Positions 23,628 through 36,042 of a stretch of DNA of 64,000 nt are shown piece by piece; positions within the stretch are counted from its first letter, which is position 1; each line of letters starts with the position of its first letter. Both the position numbers and the translations under genes were made by a program. The stretch covers positions 62,001-126,000 of the forward strand of contig JAMAHW010000025.1 in the NCBI GenBank assembly GCA_023627715.1, written 5' to 3'. Source of the DNA: Periconia sp. R9002. Its lineage: Eukaryota; Ascomycota; Dothideomycetes; Pleosporales; Periconiaceae. The notes under the pieces were generated by a model. It ran no database searches and was not told the DNA's origin. It saw nothing but the letters and a program-made list of their open reading frames with translations.

Positions 23628-26039
23628 ATGGCAACCCACGTGTTGGCGATTCTGCTTCTCAGCCTTGCAGCCCTCACGACCACCACCGCGCAAGCAAATT
23701 CCGAATTCCAAGATACCAGAGCAGTAGCAGCAGCAGCAGCGCTCAACCGGCGCCAGCAACTCCAGTTCCCTCCTCTCAAGGGACCCTGCCCCCAGAATAA
23801 CGGCGGCGCACCTTGTAAGTTGTTTCGGGACGTTATGTCAGGAACGATTCGAGTTGTGTATGCCTAATTCATTCCGCAGTAAATTGCACGGACAAGCAAT
23901 GCATCGACATCCCTTTGGATGGAGTTTGCAACATACAGACTCAGGAGGGTTTTCCAATATGCGGCTGCTGTCCCGCATTTGACTCGATCGCTTGCTCTCA
24001 GTGCGGCGGAGATGCGGGAGGTGGGAAATGCAAGGGAAGCGGCCCGACAGGTATAGCATATCAAGGCTGTCAGTGTGAAAGCGATGGCGGAGGTTATCCC
24101 ACGGACAGCACAAAGGTGTGCCCGGAGAGCAACGGGCGGGACACGCAGACATGCAGTGACGCAAATTGCGGGGGTGATTCTAAAATCCCGGGAGTGTGCG
24201 ATGCCAGAACTCCCGTCAAGGATGTATTTGGTAAGGGAGGGCTTTTCACACATTGCTCCTGCTGTCCGGATGGGGGTCTGAAGGATTGCAGTGATTGTGG
24301 TGGTGACGCTGGAGGTGGGAAGTGTGCTGGTTTGACGTCAGGTTATGGAGCACCATACAGAGGTTGTAAATGTGGTAGAGGTGGTGGGTCAGTACCATCC
24401 TCGCCCAAGATGAAGTTTAATTCTGGCTAATTGAGACTTACCTAGAATCGATCTACCGCCTCCCATCATACCATTCCCCATCCCACCAGCTGGATTTCCA
24501 CCGCCACCACCGGGCACCTCCAACCCCAAGCACCAGTGCTCTACGACGGACCTACCCAAATGCGCAGATTGCAACGGTAGCAAAGGGTGGTGTCAGGCCG
24601 GAGACAACGTTGGATGCCCCTGCCAAGAAGAGTGCAAAGCAGATACGCAACCTACCTGTTCCGACGAGACTTGCAAAGGGGATGACTCGAAGAAGTGTAC
24701 ACAAGGTCCTGAAAAGGGCTGCGACTGCGCCTCTGATGATGAATGTCCCGCTGGCGAAGACTTACTTGCTTGCTCGGAATGTGGGGGTCAAGATGCTGAA
24801 CAGAAGTGCAAAGGGCTTGAAGACCCTGCCGGTCTCTGGAAAGGATGTGATTGCTGGGACGATTCAAAGCCCAACCGACCATACCAAGCTTTCGATGCAA
24901 TGCAGCTTGCCGCTGCTCAAGCTAAACTGGCAGGGCTTCCAAAACTGGGCTCTATGCCCTCGAGTCCTCCCGCAGACGCGAGCAAGGTAACTTGCTGGAA
25001 TGATAACGTAAAGAGTGTACCGAAGACGTTGAACACAAAGACGGGCGCCGTAGACCCAAACACGCTCCTTTTCAGGTTGCGAGAAGGTAAGCAGTACATC
25101 CAGAAGCGATTAATCGCCATTCGAGACTTTCACACTGACCGTTCTCATGCAGTGATTTGCAACGACAAGTGCGAAACCCCTGCCGGTCTCGATAGCTCGT
25201 ACGTCCGCTTGAAACAAAACGACGCCAAGACGAGCTGTGAGATCTCAGTAGCCATAGATGGAAATATCGAAGCCTGGATGTACCGCGGGAGCCCGTCCCA
25301 AGGCGCCCAGTGGCAGCAGTGCTGGGACAGCACCGAGAACAGTACGTACTCACGCCAGCAACATCATCTCACGACGCGAAATCCCGCTGACTTTCTTTTT
25401 TCCACAGTAATCAACAAGTGCGTCAAAAACGGCCCCAACAAGGGGTGGTGGAACGGCCCAACACCCAACCAATTCTACGAAACCGGCTTTCGCCCACTGA
25501 ACGGCGAAGGCTCGCAACATCCTCCCTTCTCATCAGGAGACCCAATGCTCCACAGTCCCGGACCCATCATCACCCCGTCCAAACGAGACGGCACCATCGA
25601 CTGCGCGGGCGACTCCAACGGCAACGGCGCCGCCATGCGCGACTGTCTCTGGCCCTCCGGTTCCACCATGATCCAAAACCAACGTCTCGATCCCTCCATC
25701 CAGATCTGTACTTCCGATCCCGCCAAAAATTGCCTACAATCTGGGCAGAATTACAACTCCAAAGGCGAACTTCTCGGCTCGTGGTGCGTGGTGGCGCAGT
25801 CGAACAGCTGCGCTTTTGTGATAGCGGACAAGGATCCGCATTTTGGAGGAGGGTTCACGGGGAGTAGTTGCATCAGTGGGCAGAATCTGATTGATATGAG
25901 TACCAAGGGGGCGAATCAGTGCGCGGGTAGTAGTCCTGGGACGGCGGTGGCGGCGGGTCCGGTGCAAGTTGATAATGTACCGGCGCAGACGTTGTGTTTG
26001 GTTAATAAGGAACATCCGGAGGTTTGTGCTGTTGGTTAG
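23628..26039 (+). CDS. Large secreted cysteine-rich repeat protein, function unknown
   Basis: Five exons (23628-23814, 23880-24387, 24446-25086, 25153-25341, 25408-26039) give 718 residues. The signal peptide is MATHVLAILLLSLAALTTTTA. The N-terminal half has at least three modules built on CSxCGGxxxxxKCxG followed by GCxC (for example CSQCGGDAGGGKCKG, CSDCGGDAGGGKCAG and CSECGGQDAEQKCKG), separated by a Pro-rich linker rich in PPP. The C-terminal half is Cys-poorer and contains GWWNGPTPNQFYETGF and SWCVVAQSNSCAFV. I do not recognise a characterised family. Disulfide-rich repeats and secretion fit a cell-wall or host-interaction protein, but that is inference. Confidence 0.8.
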
Positions 26040-26688
26040 GTTGAGCTTGTTTGAGGGTTTTTTTTTTGGGCGTTTAGAGGGATGCTGTGGGTCTCTCTTT
26101 CTATCATTGATAGTTTAGATAAAAAGCGTAACGCTTCCCTACGACAGAGAAGGTCTCACAAAACGAACTATAGTATGATAAGACAATATACCTTTTGTAA
26201 TTATGCATTGAATCCTTCTAGGGGAGAGTACGTAGTAAGGTCTCAGTGCTGTATTCAGAATAGGTAGGCTTACTTATGCAGCTCTGCTTAATTACGTAGC
26301 TCTACGCGGATTTGCGAAAAAAAGGGTTTCCTAATGTTCGTACGTCGAAGGGAGGGAGATGAGTTTAAAGGGTGCACCAGGAGGTATCAATAGTATGCAT
26401 AGGGCAATGGTGGAGGTTAGTGACTGATATTTGGCACAGATACACAGAGAGAGAAAGTGATGAAGCTCCGATACACACTCGAACAACACTTCAACTCCAC
26501 CCTCCAAAAAACAAAGAAGAATCCCTTACTTTATTTCTCAATTCCATTCCATTCAAGACCACGACGCTATATGCACAATAACGTTGCTCAAATCAGCTGA
26601 TATATATCGCTACAAGAAGACCATTGATACACACAAAAAGATGAGGAGAAAAAAAAAGGAACGGCGCAGATAAAAAAGATTGAGAATT
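26040..26688. other. Convergent 3' intergenic region
   Basis: AT-rich and without a gene. The Cys-rich protein and the M28 peptidase converge on it. Confidence 0.35.
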
Positions 26689-29528
26689 CTAATGCCTAAG
26701 CAGCCCCTCCGAAGCTGCACTGATAATCGCCGCCGTTTTCTTGATTTGTTTTTCCACGAGCGGCCAGTCCTCCTTTTCGAGGGCGTCGCGGATGAAGGGG
26801 AAGACGTAGCCGTCTGGGCCGAAGATGACGTGTTTGAATTGTTCGCGGCCGGGGAGCTGGATGGAAGTTAGGTCATGGCTTCGTTAGGTGGTGTGTATGA
26901 GGTTTGATGATGAGGGAGGGGGGGGGAGTAATAAAGGGTGGTTCAAGGTTAAGGGGAGAGGAAGACTTACGCCATGATCAGAAGCAGCCGCCTTATTTTC
27001 ATTTTCTGATGTCGGGAGGTCGAGGAGGCGCGTCTCGAAGAGGCCCATCTGCGCATTATGATGCACCCTGTGCACCGTCATGCCCTGCGTCTCGAACCCG
27101 CCGGTCCCATAGACGTTGTTGTACCAGAGCGTCTCCCACTCGCCAAACTCGCGCGCGTGTTCCGTCAATGCGCTCACGGCGTCGAATAAGGGCTGGAAGA
27201 TGGCAAGGTCGAAGTTGTGTCCGGCCTTTTCCGTGGTTTCGACGAGCTTCTGGGCTTCGTCGGCGAGGTACGAGGCGTAATCTTCGAGCTTGAGCGGCAT
27301 GATGGGTTCCTGCGCGAGCTCGAGGATGAAGAGGACCCAGATTTGCGCGAGGAGCGAGTGGTACGTGAGGTCCTTGTCGATGTGCGTCGTCATCCATTCA
27401 TAGGTGGCGTAGCAGCTGTGGTCAAGGTTGCCGTGGTCGGGGCCCTTGAAGCCGAATTCGATCGAGGACGTGCCTGCGAGATCCTGGAAGGCGGCATGGT
27501 CGCTGGTGGCGGCGAGGGCGCCGAGATCGTGGTTGTCGCGCTCCCAGAGGTCCAACAGTGTCTTATTTTGCTGCGGGTCGACAAGGCGGCCGAGCACGCG
27601 GCCCCAGGTGTGTCTGAAGAGGGGGGATCCGTTGGCCCAGAGCTTGTCGCCTGTTACGCCGACGTCGACGTTGATGTAGGCGAGGGCGTTGGCGCGGAGC
27701 TCGTCGATGTTTTGCTCGACATGTTCCGTAGACCCGATCATGTTGTATTCTTCGGCATCCCACGAGGCAAATTCGATCGTGCGAAGGGGGTGCCAGCCTT
27801 GCGTGCGTAGTTCGCCGAGCACACGCGCAACTTCGAGCATCACGGCAGTTCCGGATCCTGGATCAGCCGCTCCGAAGCACCAGGAATCCCGGTGTGTACC
27901 GATGATAATCTTCTTAGCCCCATCTTCTACTCCAGGCAGAGAGCCGAAAACGTTGGTTATACGCTGCTGCTCCTCCTCGTCCTGGAAGTTTTGGAGGTAT
28001 ACTTTGGGTGACTTTTCAGGGTGGCCGCTGAACCACTTTACATCTGGTACGCCGCCAGTCCATTCCTCAGGTAGCTCCTGGCCGATGCCCTCCAAGGATT
28101 GCAAAAGATGCTGCGCGTCCTCCCACGAAAGAGGGATACTGGGAACGTTTGGTAATGCAACGTTGTCTACCGTCGACATGCGCATCTGGTCCCTGGTGCT
28201 GGGGCGGCCGGGAGTGGTAGGATCTCCAATAATCATGTTCGAGAAAGCCACTGACCCTCGCTGCACGCCATCCTTGGGTCTCCACCGTCCGTTCGGCGCA
28301 ACATCGCCCTTCAAAAATCCGTCATCGGCGGGGTCGGAATACATGAGTACACCCGCGACGCCCGCATTCTGCGCTGCCTTCAGTTTCTCGGCGCGATTCG
28401 AAGGGGTCCCATAGTATCGCATCAGTACCACACACCCTTGCACATCGATTTGTCCATCCCATAGCGCTTTGAAGTCTTTTTTGCTGCCGTAGTTTACGTA
28501 TATAAGCGGGCCAGTGACGTTTCCGGACCGGGAAAATCCATGGAAAGACTCGGTCTGCGGTTTCCGGGGATCGTAAGGGGAGCCTTCCTCCAGCTTGGCC
28601 TGCCACGCCTTCTCCGGCGGATCCACAATCGCAACGCGGCGGCCGTCTTTTCTAGGATAGTTCATGTACACAAAATACCTGTCTCATTAGCTGTTGCACC
28701 GATGGTGATACTTGGTGACACGCACTCATCATGGGTATAAGTCTTCATATGCGACTCCTTGAACTGACTTTCGATCCACTGCCCCAGCGCATAGCTTCCC
28801 TTGGTCCCAGCAACATGGTCGTAAGACGTAACGTATTTCAGGTTCTCGTTTATCCGACCAACGTCGATGTTGGCTAGAGCCGTCTGCCGCACCCACTCCG
28901 GATTGAAAGGTGCGCCCAACCCGCCCGAACCCATGGGCACAATCTCGCTGACCACCAGCAGATAAACCAGCGTTATGATCAGTATCAATCCTAATAACCG
29001 GGCCAGCACCGCCCACCCCGGTCTGTATTCCTCCGGTATAGTCGGTATCCTTTGTTTGAACCACTCGAATCCAATCGAAGGCCATGGTATCCGTGGGAGG
29101 TGTATACTTGACAGCGAAGTCGTGATGCTGTAGAAACGTTTCGAAAAGCCACCTCGTGACCGATTTCTCCGCCCGCGCCCATCCTCGGCAGCTTCCGGGT
29201 CCAAGATGTCCATCTCTTCCATCGTCTGTCGTAGCGCCACCTCTTCATCCCCCTCTACGGGACTCCCTAGCCCGCTCTCGTCATCATCGTCCATACTCGA
29301 GCGCGCCGACTGTACCGACGGGGGTTGGTAGTATCCATTGCGGCGGCGGGAACCGGAACTCGAACTCGTGGGGAGGTCGTGACCAAGGAGGGTTTGCCTT
29401 TCGGCATCGTCGCTAATCTCGTCCGGACCGCGGCGCGAGGAGAGGGGATGTGAGGAGGATGTGGCTTCTTCGTAGGTGGGGATTGGAGGGTCTTGGAAGG
29501 CGTCGTAGAGGTGTTTTTCGTCGGGCAT
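26689..29528 (-). CDS. M28 glutamate carboxypeptidase II-like (PSMA/TFR-type; Vps70/Tre-like) membrane peptidase
   Basis: Exons 28726-29528, 26971-28678 and 26689-26856 give 892 residues. The order is a cytosolic acidic/Ser-rich N-terminus with PPxY (PTYEEATSS), one membrane anchor (LIITLVYLLVV, about residue 185), a PA-domain-like stretch, the M28 metallopeptidase domain and a TFR-like dimerisation domain. Zinc-site motifs are THRDSWCFGAADPGSGTA, WDAEEYNMIGS and YINVDVG, with a later His in the DHSCYATY region. The type II topology and PPxY suggest Rsp5-type ubiquitin-ligase-linked vacuolar sorting, as described for yeast Tre1/Tre2 and Vps70. Catalytic residues look intact. Long open frames on the plus strand here are shadows of this GC-rich gene. 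Confidence 0.9.
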
Positions 29529-30098
29529 GGTTGGCTACGGGTGGCCGGAGCCGGGGCGTAGGTGAGGGGAAGAGAGGAATTCGGTAAGGAAACTCGGCGG
29601 TGGAATGATTCCAGAGTATATATGGAAAGGTGTATGTATCTATTGTTGGGTGCGCATGTACATGGTGAGCGAGCGAGCAGGCAAAGGAGCGACGGGTCGG
29701 AGATAAGACGGGTGGGTGGATACGGGATCAGCAAAGGAGGGGAGGCAGAATTGACCAGGGAGAAGAAAATAAAATAAGAATGGACAAGTATGGAACAAAA
29801 GATACGTAGATCGACTCGAGGGTCGAGAGTGTAAGGGAGGGAGGGAGTGGAGAGTGGAGCGGAGGTGTGGCGCGGTCAGACTTGAGGGGGATTCGCAAGT
29901 CCGCCCAGCTCTTCCAAGCCTCTCTCTCTCAGCTCCTGTTCGCCAACCCTGCAACACGAAACACTCCACCACGCCAAACATACGACACGACACTTGTTCT
30001 CTCTTCATTGTCCGTTCCATCCATTGATGCTTGTCTCAACACCGTCAAACTTCATACACATTCGTACTTGTATCATATAACAGCTGACTAGGCCCCCA
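29529..30098. promoter_or_regulatory. Promoter region of the M28 peptidase gene
   Basis: This 570-bp gap has GA/TC-rich tracts (GGGAGGGAGGGAG near 29835). No gene is supported. Confidence 0.35.
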
Positions 30099-31091
30099 TC
30101 AGATATTCCTACCACCCGTCACACTAATCGTCTGCCCGTTTACGTAGCTCATCAGCGGACTCGCAACAGCCAGCACCGCGCTCGCTGCCTCGGTCGCTGT
30201 GCCAGGCCTCCTCAGCGGGATGTCTGCGTGCTGCTGCCCCGCCGCTCCAGCGCCCGCCTTTTGCGCCTGCGGTATCCCCAGCGCCACCTTCTCGCCGTCT
30301 GGAGTCGTGATGAATGCGCCCGCCTCCTTCGCCGCCGTGAGTCGAGTGAGGATATGTCCGAATGCGACCGTGTTGGCACGTACGCCGAATTGAGGACCCC
30401 ATCTACACCAGTTAGTCTCTTGAGCATGATCCACCGAATGGAGACAAGAACCTACTCCTTCGCAATCGTCTTGGTGATACCCGTCACGCCAGCTTTCGCC
30501 AGGGCGTAATTGATCTGTCCTGCGTTCCCATGCAGTCCACTCGTACTCGAGATGTTAATGATATTCCTGGGCTCGCCGTCCTTGACTCTAAAGTACGGCG
30601 CCGCAGCCCTGACGATCTTGAACGGCGCCGTGGCATGCAGGTCCACAATCGTGTGCCATTGCTTGTCCGTCATCTTGTGGATCACGCCGTCCCAAGTGTA
30701 TCCCGCATTGTTGACGATGATGTGGATCTTGCCGTTGCCGAACTCAGCGGCCTTTTTGATCAGCGTCGCGATGTATTGGTCATCGAGGACGTCGCCTGCG
30801 ACGGCGATGGCGCTGCCGCCGTTCTTCGTGATGCCGTCGACCACGGACTGAGCCTTTTCTGCGTGTACATGTTAGGATAAATGCAATCCATAGAACTGTG
30901 AGGTTTCTGGGAGACGTACGACCATCCACGTCGGCAACAACCACTTTGGCACCCTCATTCGCAAACAATCGCGCTGTCTCGGCGCCAATGCCCTGTCCCG
31001 ACCCAGTGATGATGGCGACTTGTCCCGCCAGCATGCCCTGGGGGTAATTGAGGTGTCCGGCAATCTGGCCGATGCGCGCTGTAGGCGACAT
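30099..31091 (-). CDS. FabG-like short-chain dehydrogenase (3-oxoacyl-ACP reductase family)
   Basis: Exons 30920-31091, 30456-30858 and 30099-30402 give 292 residues. Classical SDR motifs are present: TGSGQGIG near residue 29 for NAD(P), NNAG (VNNAGYTWDG), the catalytic Ser in ISSTSG and the YALAK motif. The C-terminus ends NGQTISVTGGRNI as in 3-oxoacyl-[ACP] reductases. The insertion between NTVAFG and PLRRPGT is longer than in bacterial FabG. Such fungal proteins are often mitochondrial or peroxisomal; no clear targeting signal is seen. It may serve fatty-acid or general carbonyl metabolism, and there is no obvious tie to the clusters on the right. Confidence 0.88.
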
Positions 31092-31599
31092 GATTGCAAT
31101 ATAAACTCGTGCTCTCTACACGCCAAATGCAATCAACTTGTGGTAAGAAGAAGGACCCGGGGACGTTTCCGTATTATCATATCACATCATTGAAGATGCG
31201 GAGGTGCCATGCATGCATCATCATCGGTTATCCCGCAATCTGATACCCCTGTGCTCGCTTGGGCCGAGGTTCCGGGGTAACGCTAATCCTTTCAAAGGCT
31301 AGTGTGATTGCTCTATTTCCTTGTCATATGGGACGACTCGTTTTGGAATGAGTGATGGAGATGCAATTCCTTACTTCCTTCCATGTGTTGGTGAATTTCA
31401 GCGATCTCGTTTGTGTAAGGTGGAGTGGATATTATTTCCACGGAGCACGTTCAACCAGTGTTAATACATAGTGCTCAAGATTTCAAGTCTACTAATAACA
31501 ACATACATTGACATACGTAAATGATAGATATCAGAATTCGTCCATCAAACCATATGTCTATGTAGTCTCTGGCGGACTAATTATTGCACACAGATTCAT

Positions 31600-31616
31600 G
31601 TCTCTCTCTCTCTCTT
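31600..31616. repeat. (TC)n microsatellite
   Basis: A run of TC dinucleotides read directly from the sequence. Confidence 0.9.
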
Positions 31617-32691
31617 ATGTAGAATCACTTTTGTTCTAGGTTGGTGTTTGGACTAAATTCCCTTGCTCCTCGATCGAGGTCGTGCTTCTTTGTTGGATTG
31701 ATAAAGTTTTGACATGTTTCTGTCTTTTGTAATAATTGGTGTATGTACATACATATATCTCCAGTAAGCAGACACATGCAAAGGTCATCTCACGAGAAAA
31801 AAGGAAAGACTGTGTTTGTTGCGTGCCTAGACGTGTATATTCTTTCCTAAACATTAATGATTACATAGAACAGCTCCCAGCCACCGCTCTAAAACGCCGT
31901 CAAGTGAGGAAAAACTTGGCGTGAAAAGTACGCAAGATGAGATTGGATACTATTACAAGTCTAATAAAAGAGCTATATCGAATCACAAAGTACGCGTGAT
32001 AAAAATCAACGAGAGATCTGGAACACCTCCCGTCCTCCGCGCGGCATCATAACCTTCTTTTAAGCAAATAGGTTCCATCTTGAGCACATAACACGAATGG
32101 ATCATATGCAATACACGCATAAAAACCTTCTTCAGCTTTAACAATGCCAAAAAATTGTAAAATTCCATCTCACGCGCTTACCGCCTATACCACCCTCCCA
32201 TCTCATCCCCTCTCAGCTCGTAAACCCAACTCCCAACCCCCCCACCACAAAGCCACCCTACGCATGAAGAAAAAGAATACTTTCGACTCCGTCGATTGGG
32301 GACGATGATGCGCGCGCAGCATCCAACAAATCCAATCCGCCACGCAGATCCAGTGGCGATGATGGCGTTTTCGATGCGTATTTGCACTACATGGTCATCA
32401 CTTCGTGTGATGCGGGTGAGATTCCTCTTGCCCCATCGAATATATTTAGATAGGCAATCGGTGTGTGGTTTTGGATGCTCTGGGTGGAGGGAGGAGTTTG
32501 AATGGGGGTTAGGGTTGGGGTTGTGTGGTTTATAGGTGGAATTTGGTGGTACGGAGGGCTTGATGGCTGGGGAGCGTGTCCGACGTGGGCGCGGGAGGTT
32601 TTGGTGTTGGCGATGTGGTGGTGGAGGGTAAGGTGGGGTGGAGGCGGTGGGTGAGGGTGGAGGTTGGATTCGTGTTGTTTTGTCTGTTTTA

Positions 32692-32736
32692 GGGGGGGCG
32701 TTGGAGGGGGGAGTATAAGGGAGGGTAGGGGGGAGC
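32692..32736 (+). promoter_or_regulatory. G-run cluster (potential G-quadruplex) upstream of MFS gene
   Basis: Runs of 7, 6, 3, 3 and 6 G are separated by short loops within 45 bases, ending about 95 bp before the MFS start codon. The pattern satisfies G3+N1-7 rules on the plus strand. A regulatory role is not shown. Confidence 0.45.
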
Positions 32737-32828
32737 ATCGTGCCCTCCCTTTTCTCGCTCTTTAGAATCGAGTTTGGTTCTTACACCCAGGGGTGGACGA
32801 ATTTTGAGATTTGATTTTTGAATTTGGA

Positions 32829-34506
32829 ATGATGAAGCAGGTCCTGCACTATGTGTTGGCTTCGAATGCGTATGCTGCGTTTGTGGTTGGGTTTGCCATC
32901 ATGACTGTAATTGAACACCTTCCTCAGAACTGCTGAAGGCTCGGGGGTTAAGCTAATATTGGAGATACTAGGATTCTATGATTTACACCATGGTGAGTTT
33001 GGAGGGATATGTGGTATTTGGGATAATGGTGGGAAGTAACATGGGATATACGCAGGCTCTGCCGTTTCTGCCGGATATGTTTGAAAGCCGTTTACATGTC
33101 CCGGAGGAAAAGAGTATGGACCCCTACATCAATTCCTGTACAATTGAGTTTGAGCTGATACATTATGTTTTAGTTCCAAAATTGACGGCTTTGGCCTTCG
33201 AAGTCTTTGCGTTCGCTACACTCTTGTCAAATCGTTGGTAACCACTTCTCCCCTCCCTTATTGGTGTGCTGACTTGGTCTCATTCAGTCGTGGTCGGCTA
33301 CTTCGCTGACGCAAGTTCATCTCGAGCCCGACCTTTCATGCTGAGCGTCGTCATCATGCTCAGCGCGACCATCATTTTTTTCGTCGGCACAACACCCCTC
33401 ACGATCCTCATATCGCGTGCAATCCAAGGTGCTTCCACAACATTCACGTGGGTCACGGGTCTCGCATTTCTCCTTGACAAGGTCGGGGAAGAAGACCTGG
33501 GTGCCTACGTTGGCTGGACAACTGTGGGCGTTGCAGTCGGAGAGATAGTAGGTCCGTTCATTGGAGGCCCGATCTACGACTACGGCGGACACTGGGCTGC
33601 CTTTGGGACCGTACAGGGTCTTCTTTTGATTGACATATTGCTTCGAGTTTTGGCAAGGGATAATAAAGGGAAACTCGGAATCGATGTGTTAAACGAAGAG
33701 GAGGAGGGCGAGGACGAAGTCGAGAGGCCCTTGATGGGTGGAGAAACAACCTTGGCTTCGTACAGGACGGTGAGTGAAAGTGCAAAACTACAAGGTTCGC
33801 ATAACCGCGTCGCGAGTGGGTTGGTGGGGAATTGGGTTGGGACCTTGATGGCGTTGGTCCTCATTTTCATGGTGAGATGCGCATTGGAAGTGGTTCGTTC
33901 CATCAAATATTTCAACCGATATGGTGCGCTTCGCTGATCCCAAAATAGGCAGTTCCCATGTATCTCACGAAGAAGTACTCGTGGACGCCGACCAAAATCA
34001 GCATGGCATTGCTGTTGTTGCTGCTACCACAAGCCGCAAATCCCATCGTCGGAAAACTGACGTCGCGGCACGGGCCGAGATGGTGGAGTACGGCAGGCTT
34101 CGGGGTTTGCGGGTTCACCTTCATCAGTTTTGGACAAGTCACTGGAATCTCGGGAGAAAGCCAGATAGCGTTTGTGGCGCACCTGGCGGTGGTCGGCATA
34201 TGCGTTGCGGTGGTTGTGAATGCAAACCAAGTCGCCATTTCGGTGGCATCGCAAAGATACGGGGTCGCAAAATCTCAGGCCGTGGACAATGGTGAAGAAT
34301 TGAGAAAGATCTTGAATTATATCAGTCCGAGCACAATGCTGAGCGGAGTCACTACGTCTTGGGCGGCAGGCAGTCTTTCGGGTCCAGCTTACAGCAGCGT
34401 GATTGCCTACACTGAAGCCTCGGGTTGGCAAACGATGTGTTTGGGTTTGGGTGGATTGTGTCTGGTAGCCGCTGTAGCTAGTGTCTTTCTCTGGAGGAAA
34501 TGGTGA
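32829..34506 (+). CDS. MFS transporter (drug:H+ antiporter/vesicular-amine-like)
   Basis: Six exons (32829-32906, 32972-32992, 33056-33113, 33174-33233, 33288-33871, 33949-34506) give 452 residues; the second exon is only 21 nt. The N-terminus AYAAFVVGFAIMTD, the loop GYFADASSSRARPF (motif A-like) and IQGASTTFTWVTGLAFLLDKV (motif B/C-like) place it in the fungal MFS group with about 12 membrane spans. A charged cytosolic loop (EEEEGEDEVERPL) divides the two halves. The fourth intron uses a weak GTTGGT donor, but it is the only choice that keeps frame. It may belong to the SWN-type cluster on its right or be an unrelated neighbour, since a block of MITEs separates them. Confidence 0.85.
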
Positions 34507-35208
34507 GGGATTTTCTGAGAGTGATTGAGTTATGGTTCGACACTGCTAGATTGGATAACTAAATTGACGACGGGTTTTCCGTGTACGCATGGTATAAACA
34601 CAAGATGGGGAGTCTTGCTCTTTGGACCTAGTTTGCTAAGACATTACATATGGATGCATGCCATTGAATATATTTTTCAGAAGAAAAGTATATCGTCACA
34701 TAGCGCAATATCAAAACTGGCCATTGCCCTCACCATCTTCCACGTGTGCAGATGAGAAATTGGTAAACCGGTGATAAGCGCGGAGTTTATCAGGAACGAC
34801 ATAATATATGCAAGGGACTACTCTGCTCACATAGTACTATTACAATCTATCTCACATGAACCTCTTGATTTTTTTCTCTTAACCTTTCCTTGCCTGTTGA
34901 TTTTAGATCTTATTTCATTTTAGTAGAATCTTTGACAACTCTTCAACAACATTGAAACAACAACAACGAAAAAGCAGAAAGGGGTTAATGGTAAATGAAT
35001 TTCGTCGATCAATAATTTGCCATCCACGTGCCGTAATAGCCGTCAACTGACTGTCAATAGACACTTCACCAATGCATGAAAGTCCGTATGAGGATTAGCA
35101 CGCTGGAGTCTGACTTTATCGTTTTGCATGATGGAAGACGATAACGTTCTCCGAGATTCAATGTGAGTTTCTCGACATAGGCACATAATTCAAGTGTGTG
35201 TGTGCACA
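34507..35208. other. Intergenic
   Basis: AT-rich, with no gene seen. It precedes the MITE block. Confidence 0.35.
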
Positions 35209-35357
35209 TACAGGGGGGGCGACAGGTTGGGAGCTTACGCATCGGGTAGCGAATGTACCAGGCGTTGTTTACAAATTCGATAAAGACCACATAGGTTTTA
35301 CAAGACCTAATTCGTAGAAGTTCCTAGTTCTTCCGATATGTGGTGTCACCCACCGTA
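35209..35357. mobile_element. Degenerate MITE copy (same family as 35730-35888)
   Basis: The interior shares CATCGGGTAGC, GTACCAGGCGTT and CCGATATGTG with the intact element at 35730, in the same order and spacing. It is flanked by TA on both sides. The ends have decayed: the left one starts CAGGGGGGGCGACAGG and the right one ends GGTGTCACCCACCG. It has no coding capacity. Confidence 0.7.
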
Positions 35358-35729
35358 AGTAATGCCTCGAAGATCCGGGCTGAATGAAGTTGTACATGCC
35401 GATCAGTGCATCCAAAGCCGCTTCAATCTGCATGTGTTCTTTGTAAAGCGGGGGTTGTATCGAACATGCCCTTTTTACGTAGAGTATATCAATAAAAATG
35501 CTGGAAATAGGGTTGATTGGTTTCACATGGATGAACATGAGTCGCAACTTATTGGTGGCTTTCATATATTATAGGGCCACCCCCCGACAATAAAAAAGTG
35601 AAAATAGCCTGTTTTTTCTGATTTTTTGATACATCTATTAGGAAGGAATAGGGCCTAATCCGCCTACAGCCAATAGGAGTATTCACCTAAGTCATGATAT
35701 CATCTAAAATATTGATTTACCAGTAGATA

Positions 35730-35888
35730 TACAGAGGGGTGACACGCCGGGAGGACACATATCGGGTAGCTAGTGTACCAGGCGTTATTAGCAAATCAAA
35801 TATAGCGGGCATAGGTCGCAGAAGCTCTAATTAGCAGAACACCTTAGTCCTCTCGATATGTGACCTCCCGGCGTGTCACCCCTCTGTA
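35730..35888. mobile_element. MITE A, long terminal inverted repeats, TA flanks
   Basis: The left end (CAGAGGGGTGACACGCCGGG, continuing AGG) and right end (CCTCCCGGCGTGTCACCCCT, continuing CTG) are inverted copies over about 30 bases. TA dinucleotides flank both ends, which is typical of Tc1/mariner-type mobilisation. The element is 155 bp between the TAs and non-coding. Confidence 0.88.
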
Positions 35889-36042
35889 CAGGGGGGGGGG
35901 CGCATCGGGTCGTACGCAGTAGTATACGCAGTAGTATGTAGCAAATCAACGTTAGCTACATCTCCGTCTCTTCCAATTGTATTATTCGCTCCTTAGAAAA
36001 ATGCAACTACAGGGGTACGACCCGATGTGTCCCCCCTCCGTA
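35887..36042. mobile_element. MITE B, abutting MITE A and sharing its TA
   Basis: The left arm starts with a long G-run followed by CGCATCGGGTCGTACG. The right arm is GTACGACCCGATGTGTCCCC followed by CCTCCG, an imperfect inverted copy. TA lies at both ends; the left TA is also the right TA of MITE A, so one element inserted at the border of the other. Confidence 0.82.

Larger units (their letters stand above)
31092..32828. other. Gene-free intergenic region with simple repeats
   Basis: This 1.7-kb gap contains a (TC)n microsatellite and a very G-rich plus strand near 32450-32740. The Pro-rich open frame on the minus strand across the G-rich part is compositional and not a gene. Confidence 0.4.

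Noticed and set aside
27217..28414. Long open frames on the plus strand over the M28 gene
   Set aside because: They are antisense to a well-supported, GC-rich M28 coding exon and show no domain motifs.
32505..32525. Telomere-like GGTTAGGGTTGGGG
   Set aside because: A single TTAGGG unit, not a tandem array; chance in a G-rich tract.
32178..32738. 186-residue Pro-rich open frame, minus strand
   Set aside because: It is the complement of a G-rich low-complexity tract, without a conserved motif or sensible splice pattern.
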